This document shows, piece after piece, positions 1 to 14,000 of a stretch of DNA of 64,000 bases (positions are counted from its first letter, which is position 1; every line of letters begins with the position of its first letter). The position numbers and the translations under genes were made by a program. Where the stretch lies: contig NW_024751726.1 of assembly GCF_018991925.1 (NCBI RefSeq), positions 1-64,000 of the forward strand. Reading direction: 5' to 3'. The DNA is from Homarus americanus. Taxonomy: Eukaryota; Arthropoda; Malacostraca; Decapoda; Nephropidae. The notes beneath the pieces were generated by a model, which saw only the letters and a list, made by a program, of their open reading frames with translations, ran no database searches and had not been told where the DNA came from.

Positions 1-3000
1 GTCGACCGCAACAAAGGACCCTGGTCGGTATAACCAAGTCCCTGATCCGGGTATAACAAAGCCCAATCATCGGGTATAACAAAGTCCTCTCATCAGGTAA
101 AACAAGTCCCTGATCAGGTATCAAAGCCCCTGATCCGGAGTATAGCAAAGTCCCTGGTCGAGTATAACAAAAGTCCCCTGATCAGTATATTAAAGCCCCC
201 TCATCAGATATTACAAGGTCCCTTTCCAGAAGTGTCGCAACGTCCCTGATCGGGTATAACAAAGTCCCTGGTCAGAGTGTAATGAGGCCCTGATGGAGGA
301 TATCAGCTGATGAATTATAACAAGTCCCTGAAGTCGAGGGAAGAGCAAAGCCCCTGATCTAGGTATACCACCCAGTCCCTGATCAAGAATAACCAAAGTC
401 CATGATCAAAAAAGATATAACAAAGGCCCTCATCAGGTAAAACAAAGGCCACCGGTTTGGAGTGTAACAGCCTCCTGATCGGGTATAACCGGCCCCTGAT
501 CGAGTATATAGAGTCCTGTTTGAGTATAACAAAGTCCCTGATCAGGTATACTAAGTCCACTGATCCAGGTATAACCGAGTCCCTGGTCAGGTATATGAAG
601 TCCCCTGGTTGAAAACAACAAAGTCCCTGGTCGGAGTACAACAAAGGCCTAATGGAATAACAAGACCTGATGAGGTATAGCCACAAGGTCCCCTGATCGA
701 AATGGCTCCCCCACAATCAGTGTAACGAAGTCCCTTATCGGAAGCATAACAAAGGCCCCTAGTCGGGCATAACAAAGTCCCCTGACCGAATAATGCAAAG
801 TCCTGATCCAGAGTATAGCAAAGTCCCTGATCGAAAATAACAAGTCCTTGGTCAAAATTATAACCGAGGCCCTAATGGGAATAACAAAGAGGCCTGATGG
901 AGTATAGCAAAGTCCCTGATCCAGAAACCGAAGCCCCCTAATCGAGTATAACCGAGTCCCTGATCCAGAGTATAACCAAAGTCCCCCTGATCGAGCATAA
1001 CCGGGAACCCTGGTCAGGTATAACAAAGTCACCCTGATCCAGGTATAACAAAGTCCCTGGTTGAGTATAACAAAGCCTTTTCAAGTATAACAAAGTCCTC
1101 TGATCGAGTATACCCAAATTCCCCTGATCGAAGTATAACAAAGGCTGGTTTGGAGTATAACAAAGCCTCTGACTGAGCCTTCTTTCAAAAGTCCCCTGAT
1201 CGATATAACAAATCCCACGGTGTGTATAACAAAGTTACCTGGTGGAGCATAAAAGCCCCCTGTTGAATAATACCAAAGTCCTGATCCAGAGTATAACCAC
1301 GGTCCCCTAGTCGAAAATAACAAAGTCCCTGGTCCGGAGGTATAACCAAAGGCCCTAATGGAGAATGTAAAGACCCTGATGCTGGAGTGCGCCGAGTCCT
1401 GATCGAGGAAAAGAAGCCCCCTAATTGAGTATAACCGAGAGTCCCTTATCCCAGGCGCAACAAAGGACCTGGTCGAGGCATAACAAAGTCCCTGGTCGGA
1501 GTATAACAAATTCCCCTGATCGGAATATATTAAAAGTCCCCTGGTCAGGAAGATATAACCAAAAGTCCCCTGGTCGGAAATTATAACAAGGCCCTGATGA
1601 ATAACAAAGTCCCTGATCATACGCAACAAAGTACCCTTATCAGGCATAACAAGGCCTGGTCAGGCATAACAGCCCCCCTGACTGAATAATACAAGGTTCC
1701 TCATCAAAGTATAACAAAGTCCTAATCAGAAATAACAAAAGTCCCCTGGTCAGGTATAGCCAAAGGCCCTGATCAGGTAACAAAGTCCTCTGATCAGGTA
1801 TACCCAATTCCCTGATCAAAAAAAAGGTATAACAAAGGCCCGGGATTTGAGTTATATCAAAGCCTCCTGACTGAGTATATATAAAGTCCCTGATCGATAT
1901 AACAAATCCCTTATCAGGCATAAAAGGCCCTGGTCCGAGCATAGCAAAGCCCCTGACCGAATAATACAAAGGTCTGATCAGTATAACAAAGTCCCCTAAT
2001 TCGAAATAGCAAGTCCCTGAATTAAAAAGAGTATAACCGAGGCCCCTAATGGGGGCTCTTAAAAGACCCTGATGGAAATTATAGCAAAGCCCCTGATCGA
2101 GAAATAAAGCCCCCTAATCAGGTACAACAAAGGTCCCTGATCCCGAGTATAGCAGAGTCCCTGGTCAGGCATAACAAGGGCCCTGGTCGAGTGTAACAAG
2201 TCTTCTGATCGAAAGGTATATTAAGCCCTGATCTCTAATGTTACAGTCCCTTTCCAAGAGTATAACAGTCCCTGATCGGGTATAACAAAGTCCCCTGGTC
2301 AAAATTATAACAAGGGCCCTGATACAGGAGGATATCAGCGGCCTGATGGAGTATAACAAAGTCCCTGATCGAGAAAACAAAGCCCCTGATCCGGGTATAC
2401 CTTAGTCCCCCAGTCGAGTGCTCAAAGAATCCCGCCGATCCAGAGTATAACAAGGCCCCTCATCCAGAGTAAAACAAAGGCCCCCGGTTGGTACCAACAA
2501 AGCCTCCTGATCAAGTGTAACAAGTCCTGATCCAGTATAACACATCCCACAGTAGAGTATAACATATCCATGAGTCGTGTATACGGATTCCTGGTCAGTA
2601 TAGTAATATCCCTGAGTCGAGAATAACAAAGCCCCACCCCTGATCAGGTATAGCAAAGTCCACTGTTTGAGGTATAACAGTCCTGATCAGGTATACCAAG
2701 GTCCCTGCTCGAGTATAATAAAGTACCCATGTCGAGAGTATAACAAGAGTCCCCTGATCGAAAATAACAAAGTCCCTATTAAAATTACAAGGCCCTAATG
2801 AAATAACAAAAGACCTGATGGGTATAACAAAGTCCCTGATCGAAAGCAACTCCCCCTAATCCAGGCATAACAAAGTCCCTTATCGGAGGCGCAAACAAAG
2901 GCCCCTGGTCAGGCATAACAAAGCCCCCTAATAGAAGCTAATACAAAGTCCCTGATCAAGTATAGCAGAGTCCCTGATCCAAAATAACAAAGTCCCTGGT

Positions 3001-4460
3001 CAGCAGGTAGCAAAGGGGCCCTAATGGAAATAAACAAAGACCTGATGGGTATAACAAAGATCCCTGATCAGGAAAGCAAAGCCCCCTAATCCCAGGTATA
3101 ACAAAGTCCTGATCCCAGAGTAGCAAAGTCCCCTGATCCAGGCATACTTAAAGACCCTGGTCGACTATAACAAAATCACCTGATCGAGTATAACAAAGTC
3201 CCCTGGTTGAGTAAACCAAGCCCTGTTTGAGTATATAAGTCACTCACAATCAGGTATACCAGGGTCCCCTGATCCGAGTACCTAACCGGGCCACAGGTTG
3301 GAGTATAACAAAGCCTCCCTGACTGAGTACTTATGAAGTCCCTGATCGAGTACTACTTACATCCCTGATCGTGTATAACAAGTTACCTGGTGGAGTATAA
3401 CAAAGTCCCTAATCGAAAATAACAAAGTCCCTGGTCGAGTATAACAGGCCCCTGATCGAGTATAACAAAGTCCTTTGATCGAGTATACCAACTCTGATCG
3501 AGTATAACAAAGGCCCCGGGTTGAGTTATATCAAAGCCTCGACTGAGTATAACAAAGTCCCTGATCGAGTATAACAAATCCCTTATCGAGCATAACAAAG
3601 GCCCTGGTCGAGCATAACAAAGCCCTGACCGAATAATACAAAGTCCCTGATCAGTATAACAAAGTCCCTGATCGAAAATAACAAAGTCCCTGGTCGAGTA
3701 TAACAAAGGCCCTAATGGAGAATAACAAAGACCCTGATGGAGTATAACAAAGCCCCTGATCGAGGAAAACAAAGCCCCTAATCGGTACAACAAAGTCCCT
3801 GATGAGTATAACAAAGTCCCTGATCGGAGCATAACAAAGACCCTGGTCGAGTATAACAAAGTCTTCTGATCGAGTATATTAAAGCCCCTGATCTAATATT
3901 ACAAAGTCCCTTTCAAGTATAACAAAGTCCCTGATCGAGTATAACAAAGTCCCTGGTCGAGTATAACAAAGGCCCTGATGGAGGATATCAATGACCCTGA
4001 TGGGTATAACAAAGTCCCTGATCGGGAAAACAAAGCCCCTGATCGAGTATACCATAGTCCCTGATCCCAGAGTATAACAAAGTCCCTTGATCATAAAAGG
4101 TATAACAAAAAGTGCCCTCATTGGGTAAACAAAGGCCCCGGTTGAAGTGTAACAAAACCTCCTGATCCGGGTATAACAAAATTCTGATCGTTATAACACT
4201 CCCCTGATGAGTATAGCATATCACATGATCATGTATAACAAAGGTTCCTGGTCAAGGTATAGTAATATCCCTGATCGAAATTATATGGCCCCCTGAGTCC
4301 AAGGTATATAAAGTCCCTGTTTGAGGTATATGAAGGTCCTGATCCAGCAGGTATGCCAGGTCACATAACAAAATTATGACAAAGACCTGGTCGAGTATAG
4401 CAAAGTCCCTGATCCAGAAGCCGCCGAAGTCACAGTGAGTCAGCAAGGCTAATGGAGAAT
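1..4460. other. indel-rich, homopolymer-shortened stretch of the 23-bp array
   Basis: Monomers here mostly have CCCT instead of CCCCT, lose or gain single bases (GGGTATAAC, GGTATAAC, AACCGAG) and vary in length. From about 3,380 to 4,120 the pattern is mainly pure homopolymer contraction: a segment near 3,600-3,780 matches a cleaner segment near 4,560-4,740 except that its C runs are shorter. This fits under-called homopolymers in an unpolished assembly better than natural divergence. A real 22-bp variant block cannot be excluded. Confidence 0.7.
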
Positions 4461-7400
4461 AACAAAGACCCTGATGGAGTATAACAAAGTCCCCTGATCG
4501 AGGAAAACAACTCCCCCCCCTAATCGAGCATAACAAAGTCCCCTTATCGAGCATAACAAAGGCCCCTAGTCGAGCATAACAAAGCCCCCCTAACCGACTA
4601 ATACAAAGTCCCCTGATCAAGTATAACAAAGTCCCCTGATCGAAAATAACAAAGTCCCCTGGTCGAGTATAACAAAGGCCCCTAATGGAGAATAACAAAG
4701 ACCCTGATGGAGTATAACAAAGTCCCCTGATCGAGGAAAACAAAGCCCCCTCCTAATCGAGTATAACAAAGTCCCCTGATCGAGTATAACAAAGTCCCCT
4801 GATCGAGCATAACAAAGACCCCTGGTCGACTATAACAAAGTCACCTGATCGAGTATAACAAAGTCCCCTGGTTGAGTAAAACAAAGCCCCCTGTTCGAGT
4901 ATAACAAAGTCCTCTGATCGAGTATACCAAATTCCCCTGATCGAGTATAACAAAGGCCCCGGGTTGAGTATAACAAAGCCTCCTGACTGAGTATAACAAA
5001 GTCCCCTGATCGAGTATAACACATCCCCTGATCGTGTGTAACAAAGTTACCTGGTGGAGCATAAGAAAGCCCCCCTGACCGAATAATACAAAGTACCCTG
5101 ATCAAGTATAACAAAGTCCCCTAATCGAAAATAACAAAGTCCCCTGGTCGAGTATAACAAAGGCCCCTAATGGAGAATAACAAAGACCCTGATGGAGTAT
5201 AACAAAGTCCCCTGATCGAGGAAAAGAAAGCCCCCCCTAATCGAGTATAACAAAGTCCCCTTATCGAGCATAACAAAGGACCCTGGTCGAGCATAACAAA
5301 GTCCCCTGGTCGAGTATAACAAATTCCCCTGATCAGGTATAACAAAGTCCCCTGGTCGAGTATAACAAAGTCCCCTGGTCGAGTATAACCAAGGCCCCTG
5401 ATCGAGAATAACAAAGTCCCCTGATCGCATATAACAAAGTACCCTTATCGAGCATAACAAAGGCCCCTGGTCGAGCATAACAAAGCCCCCCTGACCGAAT
5501 AATACAAAGTTCCATCATCAAGTATAACAAAGTCCCCTAATCGAAAATAACAAAGTCCCCTGGTCGAGTATAACAAAGGCCCCTGATCGAGTATAACAAA
5601 GTCCTCTGATCGAGTATACCAAATTCCCCTGATCGAGTATAACAAAGGCCCCGGGTTGAGTTATATCAAAGCCTCCTGACTGAGTATAACAAAGTCCCCT
5701 GATCGAGTATAACAAATCCCCTTATCGAGCATAACAAAGGCCCCTGGTCGAGCATAACAAAGCCCCCCTGACCGAATAATACAAAGTCCCCTGATCAAGT
5801 ATAACAAAGTCCCCTAATCGAAATAACAAAGTCCCCTGATCGAGTATAACAAAGGCCCCTAATGGAGAATAACAAAGACCCTGATGGAGTATAACAAAGC
5901 CCCCTGATCGAGGAAAACAAAGCCCCCCTAATCGAGTACAACAAAGTCCCCTGATCGAGTATAACAAAGTCCCCTGATCGAGCATAACAAAGACCCCTGA
6001 TCGAGTATAACAAAGTCCTCTGATCGAGTATACCAAATTCCCCTGATCGAGTTTAACAAAGGCCCCGGGTTGAGTATAACAAAGCCTCCTCACTGAGTAT
6101 AACAAAGTCCCCTGATCGAGTATAACAAAGGCCCCGGGTTGAGTATAACAAAGCCTCCTGACTGAGTATAACAAAGTCCCCTGATCGAGTATAACATATC
6201 CCCTGATCGTGTAAAACAAAGTTACCTGGTCGAGTATAGTAATGTACCCTGATCGAGTAAAACAAAGGCCCCTCATCAAGTATAACAATGTCCCCTTATC
6301 GAGCATAACAAAGGTCCCTGGTCGAGTATATCAAAGCCCTCCTCATCGAATATTACAGAGTCCCCAAATCAGGTATAACAAAGTCCCATGATCGAGTATA
6401 ACAAAGTCCCCTGGTCGAGGAAAACAAAGCCCCCTGATCGAGTAAAACAAGTCCCCTGATTGAGTATAACAAAGTCCCCTGGTTGACCATAACAAAGGCC
6501 CCTGGTAGAGTATAACAAAGGCCCTTAATCGAATAAAACAAAGCCCCCTTATCGAGTATAACAAAGGCCACTGGTCGTGCATAACAAAGCACCCTGGTCG
6601 AGTATAACAAAGACCCCTCATCAAGTATAACAATGTCCCCTGATCGAGTATAACAAAGGCCCCTGGTCGAGTATAACAAGGTTTCATGATCGAGTATAGC
6701 AAATTCCCTGGATCGAGTATAATAAAAGCCCCTGATCGAGCATAACAAAGCCCCTGGTCGAGTATAACAAAGCCCACTGATCGAGTATATCAAAGTCCCC
6801 TGATCGAGTATAGCAAAGGCCCTTGATCGAGTATAACAAATGACTCTCATCGAGTATAACAAAGTCCCCTAATCAAATATAACAAAGCCCTTTGATCGAG
6901 TATAACAAAGGCCACGGGTCGAGCATAACAAAGGACCCTGGTCGAGTATAACAAAGTCACCTGATCGAGTATAACAAAGTCCAATCATCGAGTATAACAA
7001 ATACCCTGATCGAGTATAACAAAGTCCCCTGATCGAGTATATCAAGCCCCCTAGTATAACAAAGGCCCCTCATCGAGTATAACAAAGTCCCTGATCGGTA
7101 TAACAAAGTCCCTGGTCGAGTATAAGTCCCCTGATCGAGTATAACAAAGTCCCCTTATCGAGCATAACAAAGGCCCCTGGTCGAGTATAACAAAGCCCCC
7201 TTGATCGAATATTACAAAGTCCCCTGATCAAGTACAACAAAGTCCCCTGGTCGAGTAAAACATATCCCATAATCGTGTATAACAAAGTTCCTTGGTCGAG
7301 TATAGTAATGTCCCCTGATCGAGTATAACAAAGCCCCCTGATCGAGTATAACAAAGTCCCCTGGTCAAGTATAACAAAGTCCCCAGATCGAGTATAACAA

Positions 7401-8880
7401 AGTCCTCTGATCGAGTATAACAAAGGCCCTTGATCGAGTATAATAAAGGCCCCTAATCGAGTATATCAAAGTCCCCTGATCGAATATAGAACAGTCCCCT
7501 GATCGAGTAAAACAATGTCCCCTGGTCGAGTATAACAAAGTCCCTTGATCGAGTATAAAAAAGCCCCCTGATCGAGTAAAACAAAGTCCCCCGATCGAGT
7601 ATAACAAAGTCCTCTGATCGAGTATAACAAAGTTATCTGGTCGTGTATAACAAAGTCACCTAGTCGAGTATAACAAATTCCCCTAATCGAGAATAACAAA
7701 GTCCCCTGATCGAGTATAACACATCCCCTGATCGAGTATAACATATCCCTTGATCGTGTATAGCAAAGTTTCCTGGTCGAGTATAGTGTTGTCCCCTGAT
7801 CGAGTACAACAAAGGCCCCTGATCGAGTATAGCAAAGTCCCCTTATCGAGCATAACAAAGGACCCTGGTTGAGTATAACAAAACCCCCTCATCGAATATT
7901 ACAAAGCCCCCTAATCAAGTACAACAAAGTCCCCTGATCGAGTATAACAAAGACCCCTATTCGAGTATAACAAGTGCCCCTAATGGAGTATAACAAAGAC
8001 CCTGATGGAGTATAACAAAGTCCCCTGATCGAGGAAAACAAAGTCCCCTTATCGAGTATAACAAAGTCCCCTGTTCGAGTATAATAAAGCTCCCTGACCG
8101 AGTATAACAAAGTCCCTTGATCGAGTATATCAAACCCCCCTGGTCAAGTATAATAAAGGCCCTGATCGAGTATAACAAATTCTCATGATCGAGTATACCA
8201 AATTCCCCTTCTTCGATTATAACAAAAGCCCCTGATATAGTATAACAAAGGCCCCTGATCGAGTATAACAAAGGCCCCTGGTCGAGTATATCAAAGCCCT
8301 CTGATCGTGTATATCAAAGTCCCCTGATCGAGTATAACAAAGGCCCCTAATCGAGTCTAACAAAGTCCCATGATCGAGTATAGCAAATGCCCTTGATCGA
8401 CTATAACAAATGCCCCTCATCGAGTATAAGAAAGTCCCCTAATCGAATATAACAAAGCCCCCTGATCGAGTATAACAAAATGCCACGGGTCGAGCATAAC
8501 AAAGGACCCTGGTTGAGTATAACAAAGTCCTCTGATCGAGTTTAACAAAGTCCAATCATCGAGTATAACAAAGTCCCCTGATCGAGTATAACAAAGTCCC
8601 CTGATCGAGTTTATCAAAGCCCCCTCATCGAGTATAACAAAGTCCCCTAATCGAGTATAACAAAGTCCCCTGGTCGAGTATAACAAAGGCCCCTGATCGA
8701 GTATAACAAAGTACCCTGATCGAGTATAACAAACGCCCCTGATGGAGTATAACAAAGTCCCCTTATCGAGCATAACAAAGGCCCCTGGTCGAGTATAACA
8801 AGGTTTCATGATCGAGTATAACAAATTCCCCTGGTTCAAGTATAATAAAAGCCCCTGATAGAGTATAACAAAGGCTCCTA

Positions 8881-9726
8881 ATCGAGTATAACAAAGTCCC
8901 CCGGTCGAGTATAAGTCCCCTGATCGAGTATAACAAAGTCCCCTTATCGAGCATAACAAAGGCCCCTGGTCGAGTATAACAAAGCCCCCTTGATCGAATA
9001 TTACAAAGTCCCCTGATCAAGTACAACAAAGTCCCCTGATCGAGTATTACAAAGACCCCTATTCGAGTATAACAAGTGCCCCTAATGGAGTATAACAAAG
9101 ACCCTGATGGAGTATAACAAAGTCCCCTCATCGAGGAAAACAAAGCCCCCTGATCGAGTATAACAAAGTCCCCTTATCGAGTATAAAAAAGTCCCCTGAT
9201 CGAGTATAATAAAGCTCCCTGACCGAGTATAACAAAGTCCCTTGATCGAGTATATCAAACCCCCCTGGTCAAGTATAATATAGGCCCTGATCGGGTATAA
9301 CAAATTCTCATGATCGAGTATACCAAATTCCCCTTCTTCGATTATAACAAAAGCCCCTGATATAGTATAACAAATCCCTCTAATCGAGTATAACAAAGTC
9401 CCCTGATCGATTATAACAAAGGCACCTAGTCGAGTCTAACAAATTCCTCTGATCGAGTATAGCAAAGGCTCTTGATCGAGTATAACAAATGCCCCTCATC
9501 GAGTATAACAAAGTCACCTAATCGTATATAAAAAAGCCCCCTGATCGAGTATTACAAAGGCCACTGGTCGACCATAACAAAGGACCCTGGTCGAGTATAA
9601 CAAAGTCACCTGATCGAGTATAACAAAGTCCAATCATCGAGTATAACAAATACCCTGATCGAGTATAACAAAGTCCCCTGATCGAGTATATCAAAGCCCC
9701 CTGATCGAGTATAACAAAGTCCCCTG
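8881..9726. repeat. 846-bp higher-order repeat, copy 1
   Basis: A run of about 37 variant monomers that is followed directly by a near-identical copy 846 bp further on. Markers include AAGTATAATATAGGCC, the TTCTTCGATTATAAC monomer, the ATATAGTATAAC monomer and the GAGGAAAAC monomer (9,131 here, 9,977 in copy 2). The order of more than 20 distinguishable variants is conserved. This shows duplication of a multi-monomer block and not independent drift of monomers. Confidence 0.85.
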
Positions 9727-10480
9727 ATCGAGTATAACAAAGTCCCCCGGTCGAGTATAAGTCCCCTGATCGAGTATAACAAAGTCCCCTTATCGAGCAT
9801 AACAAAGGCCCCTGGTCGAGTATAACAAAGCCCCCTTGATCGAATATTACAAAGTCCCCTGATCAAGTACAACAAAGTCCCCTGATCGAGTATAACAAAG
9901 ACCCCTATTCGAGTATAACAAGTGCCCCTAATGGAGTATAACAAAGACCCTGATGGAGTATAACAAAGTCCCCTCATCGAGGAAAACAAAGCCCCCTGAT
10001 CGAGTATAACAAAGTCCCCTTATCGAGTATAACAAAGTCCCCTGATCGAGTATAATAAAGCTCCCTGACCGAGTATAACAAAGTCCCCTGATCGAGTATA
10101 TCAAACCCCCCTGGTCAAGTATAATAAAGGCCCTGATCGGGTATAACAAATTCTCATGATCAAGTATACCAAATTCCCCTTCTTCGATTATAACAAAAGC
10201 CCCTGATATAGTATAACAAATCCCTCTATTCGAGTATAACAAAGTCCCCTGATCGATTATAACAAAGGCACCTAGTCGAGTCTAACAAATTCCTCTGATC
10301 GAGTATAGCAAAGGCTCTTGATCGAGTATAACAAATGCCCCTCATCGAGTATAACAAAGTCACCTAATCGTATATAAAAAAGCCCCCTGATCGAGTATAA
10401 CAAAGGCCACTGGTCGACCATAACAAAGGACCCTGGTCGAGTATAACAAAGTCCCCTGATCGAGTATAACAAAGCCCAAT
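9727..10480. repeat. 846-bp higher-order repeat, copy 2
   Basis: Second copy of the block at 8,881-9,726, offset 846 bp, with only scattered substitutions, until similarity fades near 10,480. A further copy of part of this block lies near 21,010-21,640, offset about 11,149 bp from copy 2. Related but more diverged versions lie near 7,950-8,450 and 13,990-14,430. Confidence 0.83.
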
Positions 10481-10921
10481 CATCGAGTATAACAAAGTCC
10501 TCTCATCGAGTAAAACAAAGTCCCCTGATCGAGTATATCAAAGCCCCCTGATCGAGTATAACAAAGTCTCCTGGTCGAGTATAACAAAGTCCCCTGATCG
10601 AGTATATTAAAGCCCCCCTGATCGAATATTACAAAGTCCCCTTTCAAGTATAACAAAGTCCCCTGATCGAGTATAACAAAGTCCCCTGGTCGAGTATAAC
10701 AAAGGCCTCTGATGGAGGATATCAATGACCCTGATGGAGTATAACAAAGTCCCCTGATCGAGGAAAATAAAGCCCCATTATCGAGTATACCATAGTCCCC
10801 TGATCGAGTATAACAAAGTCCCTTGATCGGTGTATAACAAAGGCCCCTCATCGAGTAAAACAAAGGCCCCCGTTTGAGTGTAACAAAGCCTCCTGATCGA
10901 GTATAACAAAGTCCCCTGATC

Positions 10922-11008
10922 GAGTATAACACATCCCCTGATAGAGTATAACATATCCCCTGATCGTGTATAACAAAGTTCCCTGGTCGAGTATAGTAAT
11001 ATCCCCTG
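10922..11008. repeat. four-monomer variant cassette, arm 1 example
   Basis: Four consecutive variants occur in fixed order: a monomer with AACACATCCCC, one with AACATATCCCC, one starting GATCGTGTATAAC with GTTCCC, and one with GTATAGTAATATCCCC. The same series recurs through arm 1, for example near 5,020, 7,720, 17,590, 17,810, 20,810, 22,080, 23,960 and 24,160. It is the best internal marker of the higher-order organisation. Confidence 0.85.
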
Positions 11009-14000
11009 ATCGAGTATAACAAAGCCCCCTGATCGAGTATAACAAAGTCCCCTGTCGAGTATAACAAAGTCCCCTGATCGAGTATACCAAAGTCCCTGAT
11101 CGAGTATAACCCCTGTCGATCGGGGCCCTGATCGAGTATAACAAAGCCCCTGATCTAACAAACTCAGGAAACAAAGCCCCCCTAATCGTCCCCTTATCAG
11201 CATAACAAAGGCCCTGGTCGAGCATAACAAAGCCCTGACCCGAATAATACAAAGTCCCCTGATCAAGTATAACAAAGTCCCCTGATCGAAAATAACAAAG
11301 TCCCCTGGTCGAGTATAACAAAGGCCCCTAATGGAGAATAACAAAGACCCTGATGGAGTATAACAAAGCCCCGTGATCGAGGAAAACAAAGCCCCCCCAA
11401 ATCGAGTACAACAAAGTCCCCTGATCGAGTATAACAATGTCCCCTGATCGAGCATAACAAAGACCCCTGATCGAGTATAACAAAGTCACCTGATCGAGTA
11501 TAACAAAGTCCCCTGGTTGAGTATAACAAAGCCCCCTGATCGAGTATAACAAAGTCCTCTGATCGAGTATACCAAATTCCCCTGATCGAGTATAACAAAG
11601 GCCCCGGGTTGAGTATAACAAAGCCTCCTCACTGAGAATAACAAAGTCCCCTGATCGAGTATAACAAAGGCCCCGGGTTGAGTATAACAATGCCTCCTCA
11701 CTGAGAATAACAAAGTCCCCTGACTGAGTATAACAAAGTCCCCTGATCGAGTATAACATATCCCTTGATCGTGTAAAACAAAGTTACCTGGTCGAGTATA
11801 GTAATGTCCCCTGATCGAGTAAAACAAAGGCCCCTCATCAAGTATAACAATGTCCCCTTATCGAGCATAACAAAGGCCCCTGGTCGAGTATATCAAAGCC
11901 CTCCTCGTCGAATATTACAAAGTCCCCAAATCAGTTATAACAAAGTCCCATGATCGAGTATAACAAAGTCCCCTGGTCGAGGAAAACAAAGCCCCCTGAT
12001 CGAGTAAAACAAGTCCCCTGATTGAGTATAACAAAGTCCCCTGGTTGACCATTACAAAGGCCCCTGGTAGAGTATAACAAAGTCCCTTAATCGAATATAA
12101 CAAAGCACCCTGGTCGAGTATAACAAAGAACCCTAATCGAGTATAACAATGTCCTCTGATCGCCTATATCAAACCCCCCTGGTCGAGCATAAAAAAGGCC
12201 CTGATCGAGTATAACAAGGTCTCATGATCGAGTATAACAAATTCTCCTGGTTCGAATATAACAAAAGCCTCTGATATAGTATAACAAAGGCCCCTGATCG
12301 AGTATAACAAAGGCCCCTGGTCGAGTATATCAAAGCCCACTGTTCGTGTATATCAAAGTCCCCTGATCGAGTATAACAAAGGCCCCTAATCGAGTCTAAC
12401 AAAGTCCCCTGAATGAGTATAGCAAAGGCCCTTGATCGAGTATAACAAATGCCCCTCATCGAGTATAACAAAGTCCCCTAATCGAATATAACAAAGCCCC
12501 CTGGTCGAGTATAACAAAATGCCACTGGACGAGCATAACAAAGGACCCTGGTTGAGTATAACAAAGTCCTCTGATCGAGTTTAACAAAGTCCAATCATCG
12601 AGTATAACAAAGTCCCCTGATCGAGTATAACAAAGTCCCCTGATCGAGTATATCAAAGCACCCCTCATCGAGTATAACAAAGTCCCCTAATCGAGTATAA
12701 CAAAGTCCCCTGGTCGAGTATAACAAAGGCCCCTGATCGAGTATAACAAAGTACCCTGATCGAGTATAACAAAGGCCCCTGATGGAGTATAACAAAGTCC
12801 CCTTACCGAGCATAACAAAGGCCCCTGGTCGAGTATAACAAGGTTTCATGATCGAGTATAACAAATTCCCCTGGATCGAGTATAATAAAAGCCCCTGATA
12901 GAGTATAACAAAGGCTCCTGATCGAGTATAACAAAATCCCCTGATCGAGCATAACAAAGGCCCCTGGTCGAGTATAACAAACCCACTGATCGAGTATATC
13001 AAAGTCCCCTGATCGAGTATAGCAAAGGCCCTTGATCGAGTATAACAAATGCATCTCATCGAGTATAACAAAGTCCCCTAATCGAATATAACAAAGCCCT
13101 TTGATCAAGTATAACAAAGGCCACGGGTCGAGCATAACAAAGGACCCTGGTCGAGTATAACAAAGTCCAATCATCGAGTATAACAAATAACCTGATCGAG
13201 TATAACAAAGTCCCCTGATCGAGTATATCAAAGCCCCCTCATCGAGTATAACAAAGGCCCCTCATCGAGTATAACAAAGTCCCCTGGTCGAGTATAAGTC
13301 CCCTGATCGAGTATAACAAAGTCCCCTTATCGAGCATAACAAAGGCCCCTGGTCGAGTATAACAAAGCCCCCTTTATCGAATATTACAAAGTCCCCTGAT
13401 CAAGTACAACAAAGTCCCCTGGTCGAGTAAAACATATCCCATGATCGTGTATAACAAAATTCCCTGGTCGAGTATAACAAAGTCCCCAGATCGAGTATAA
13501 CAAAGTCCTCTGATCGAGTATAACAAAGGCCCTTGATCGAGTATAATAAAGGCCCTTAATCGAGTATATCAAAGTCCCCTGATCGAATATAGAACAGTCC
13601 CCTGATCGAGTAAAACAAAGACCCCTGGTCGAGTATAACAAAGTCCCTTGATCGAGTATAACAAAGCCCCCTGATCGAGTAAAACAAAGTCCCCCGATCG
13701 AGTATAACAAAGACCTCTGATCGAGTATAACAAAGTTATCTGGTCGTGTATAACAAAGTCACCTGGGCGAGTATAACAAATTCCCCGAATCAAGTATAAC
13801 AAAGTCCCCTGATCGAGTATAACTTATCCCTTGATCGTGTATAGCAAAGTTTCCTGGTCGAGTATAGTGTTGTCCCCTGATCGAGTACAACAAAGGACCC
13901 TGGTTGAGTATAACAAAGCCCCCCTCATCGAATATTACAAAGTCCCCTAATCAAGTACAACAAAGTCCCCTGATCGAGTATAACAAAGACCCCTATTCGA

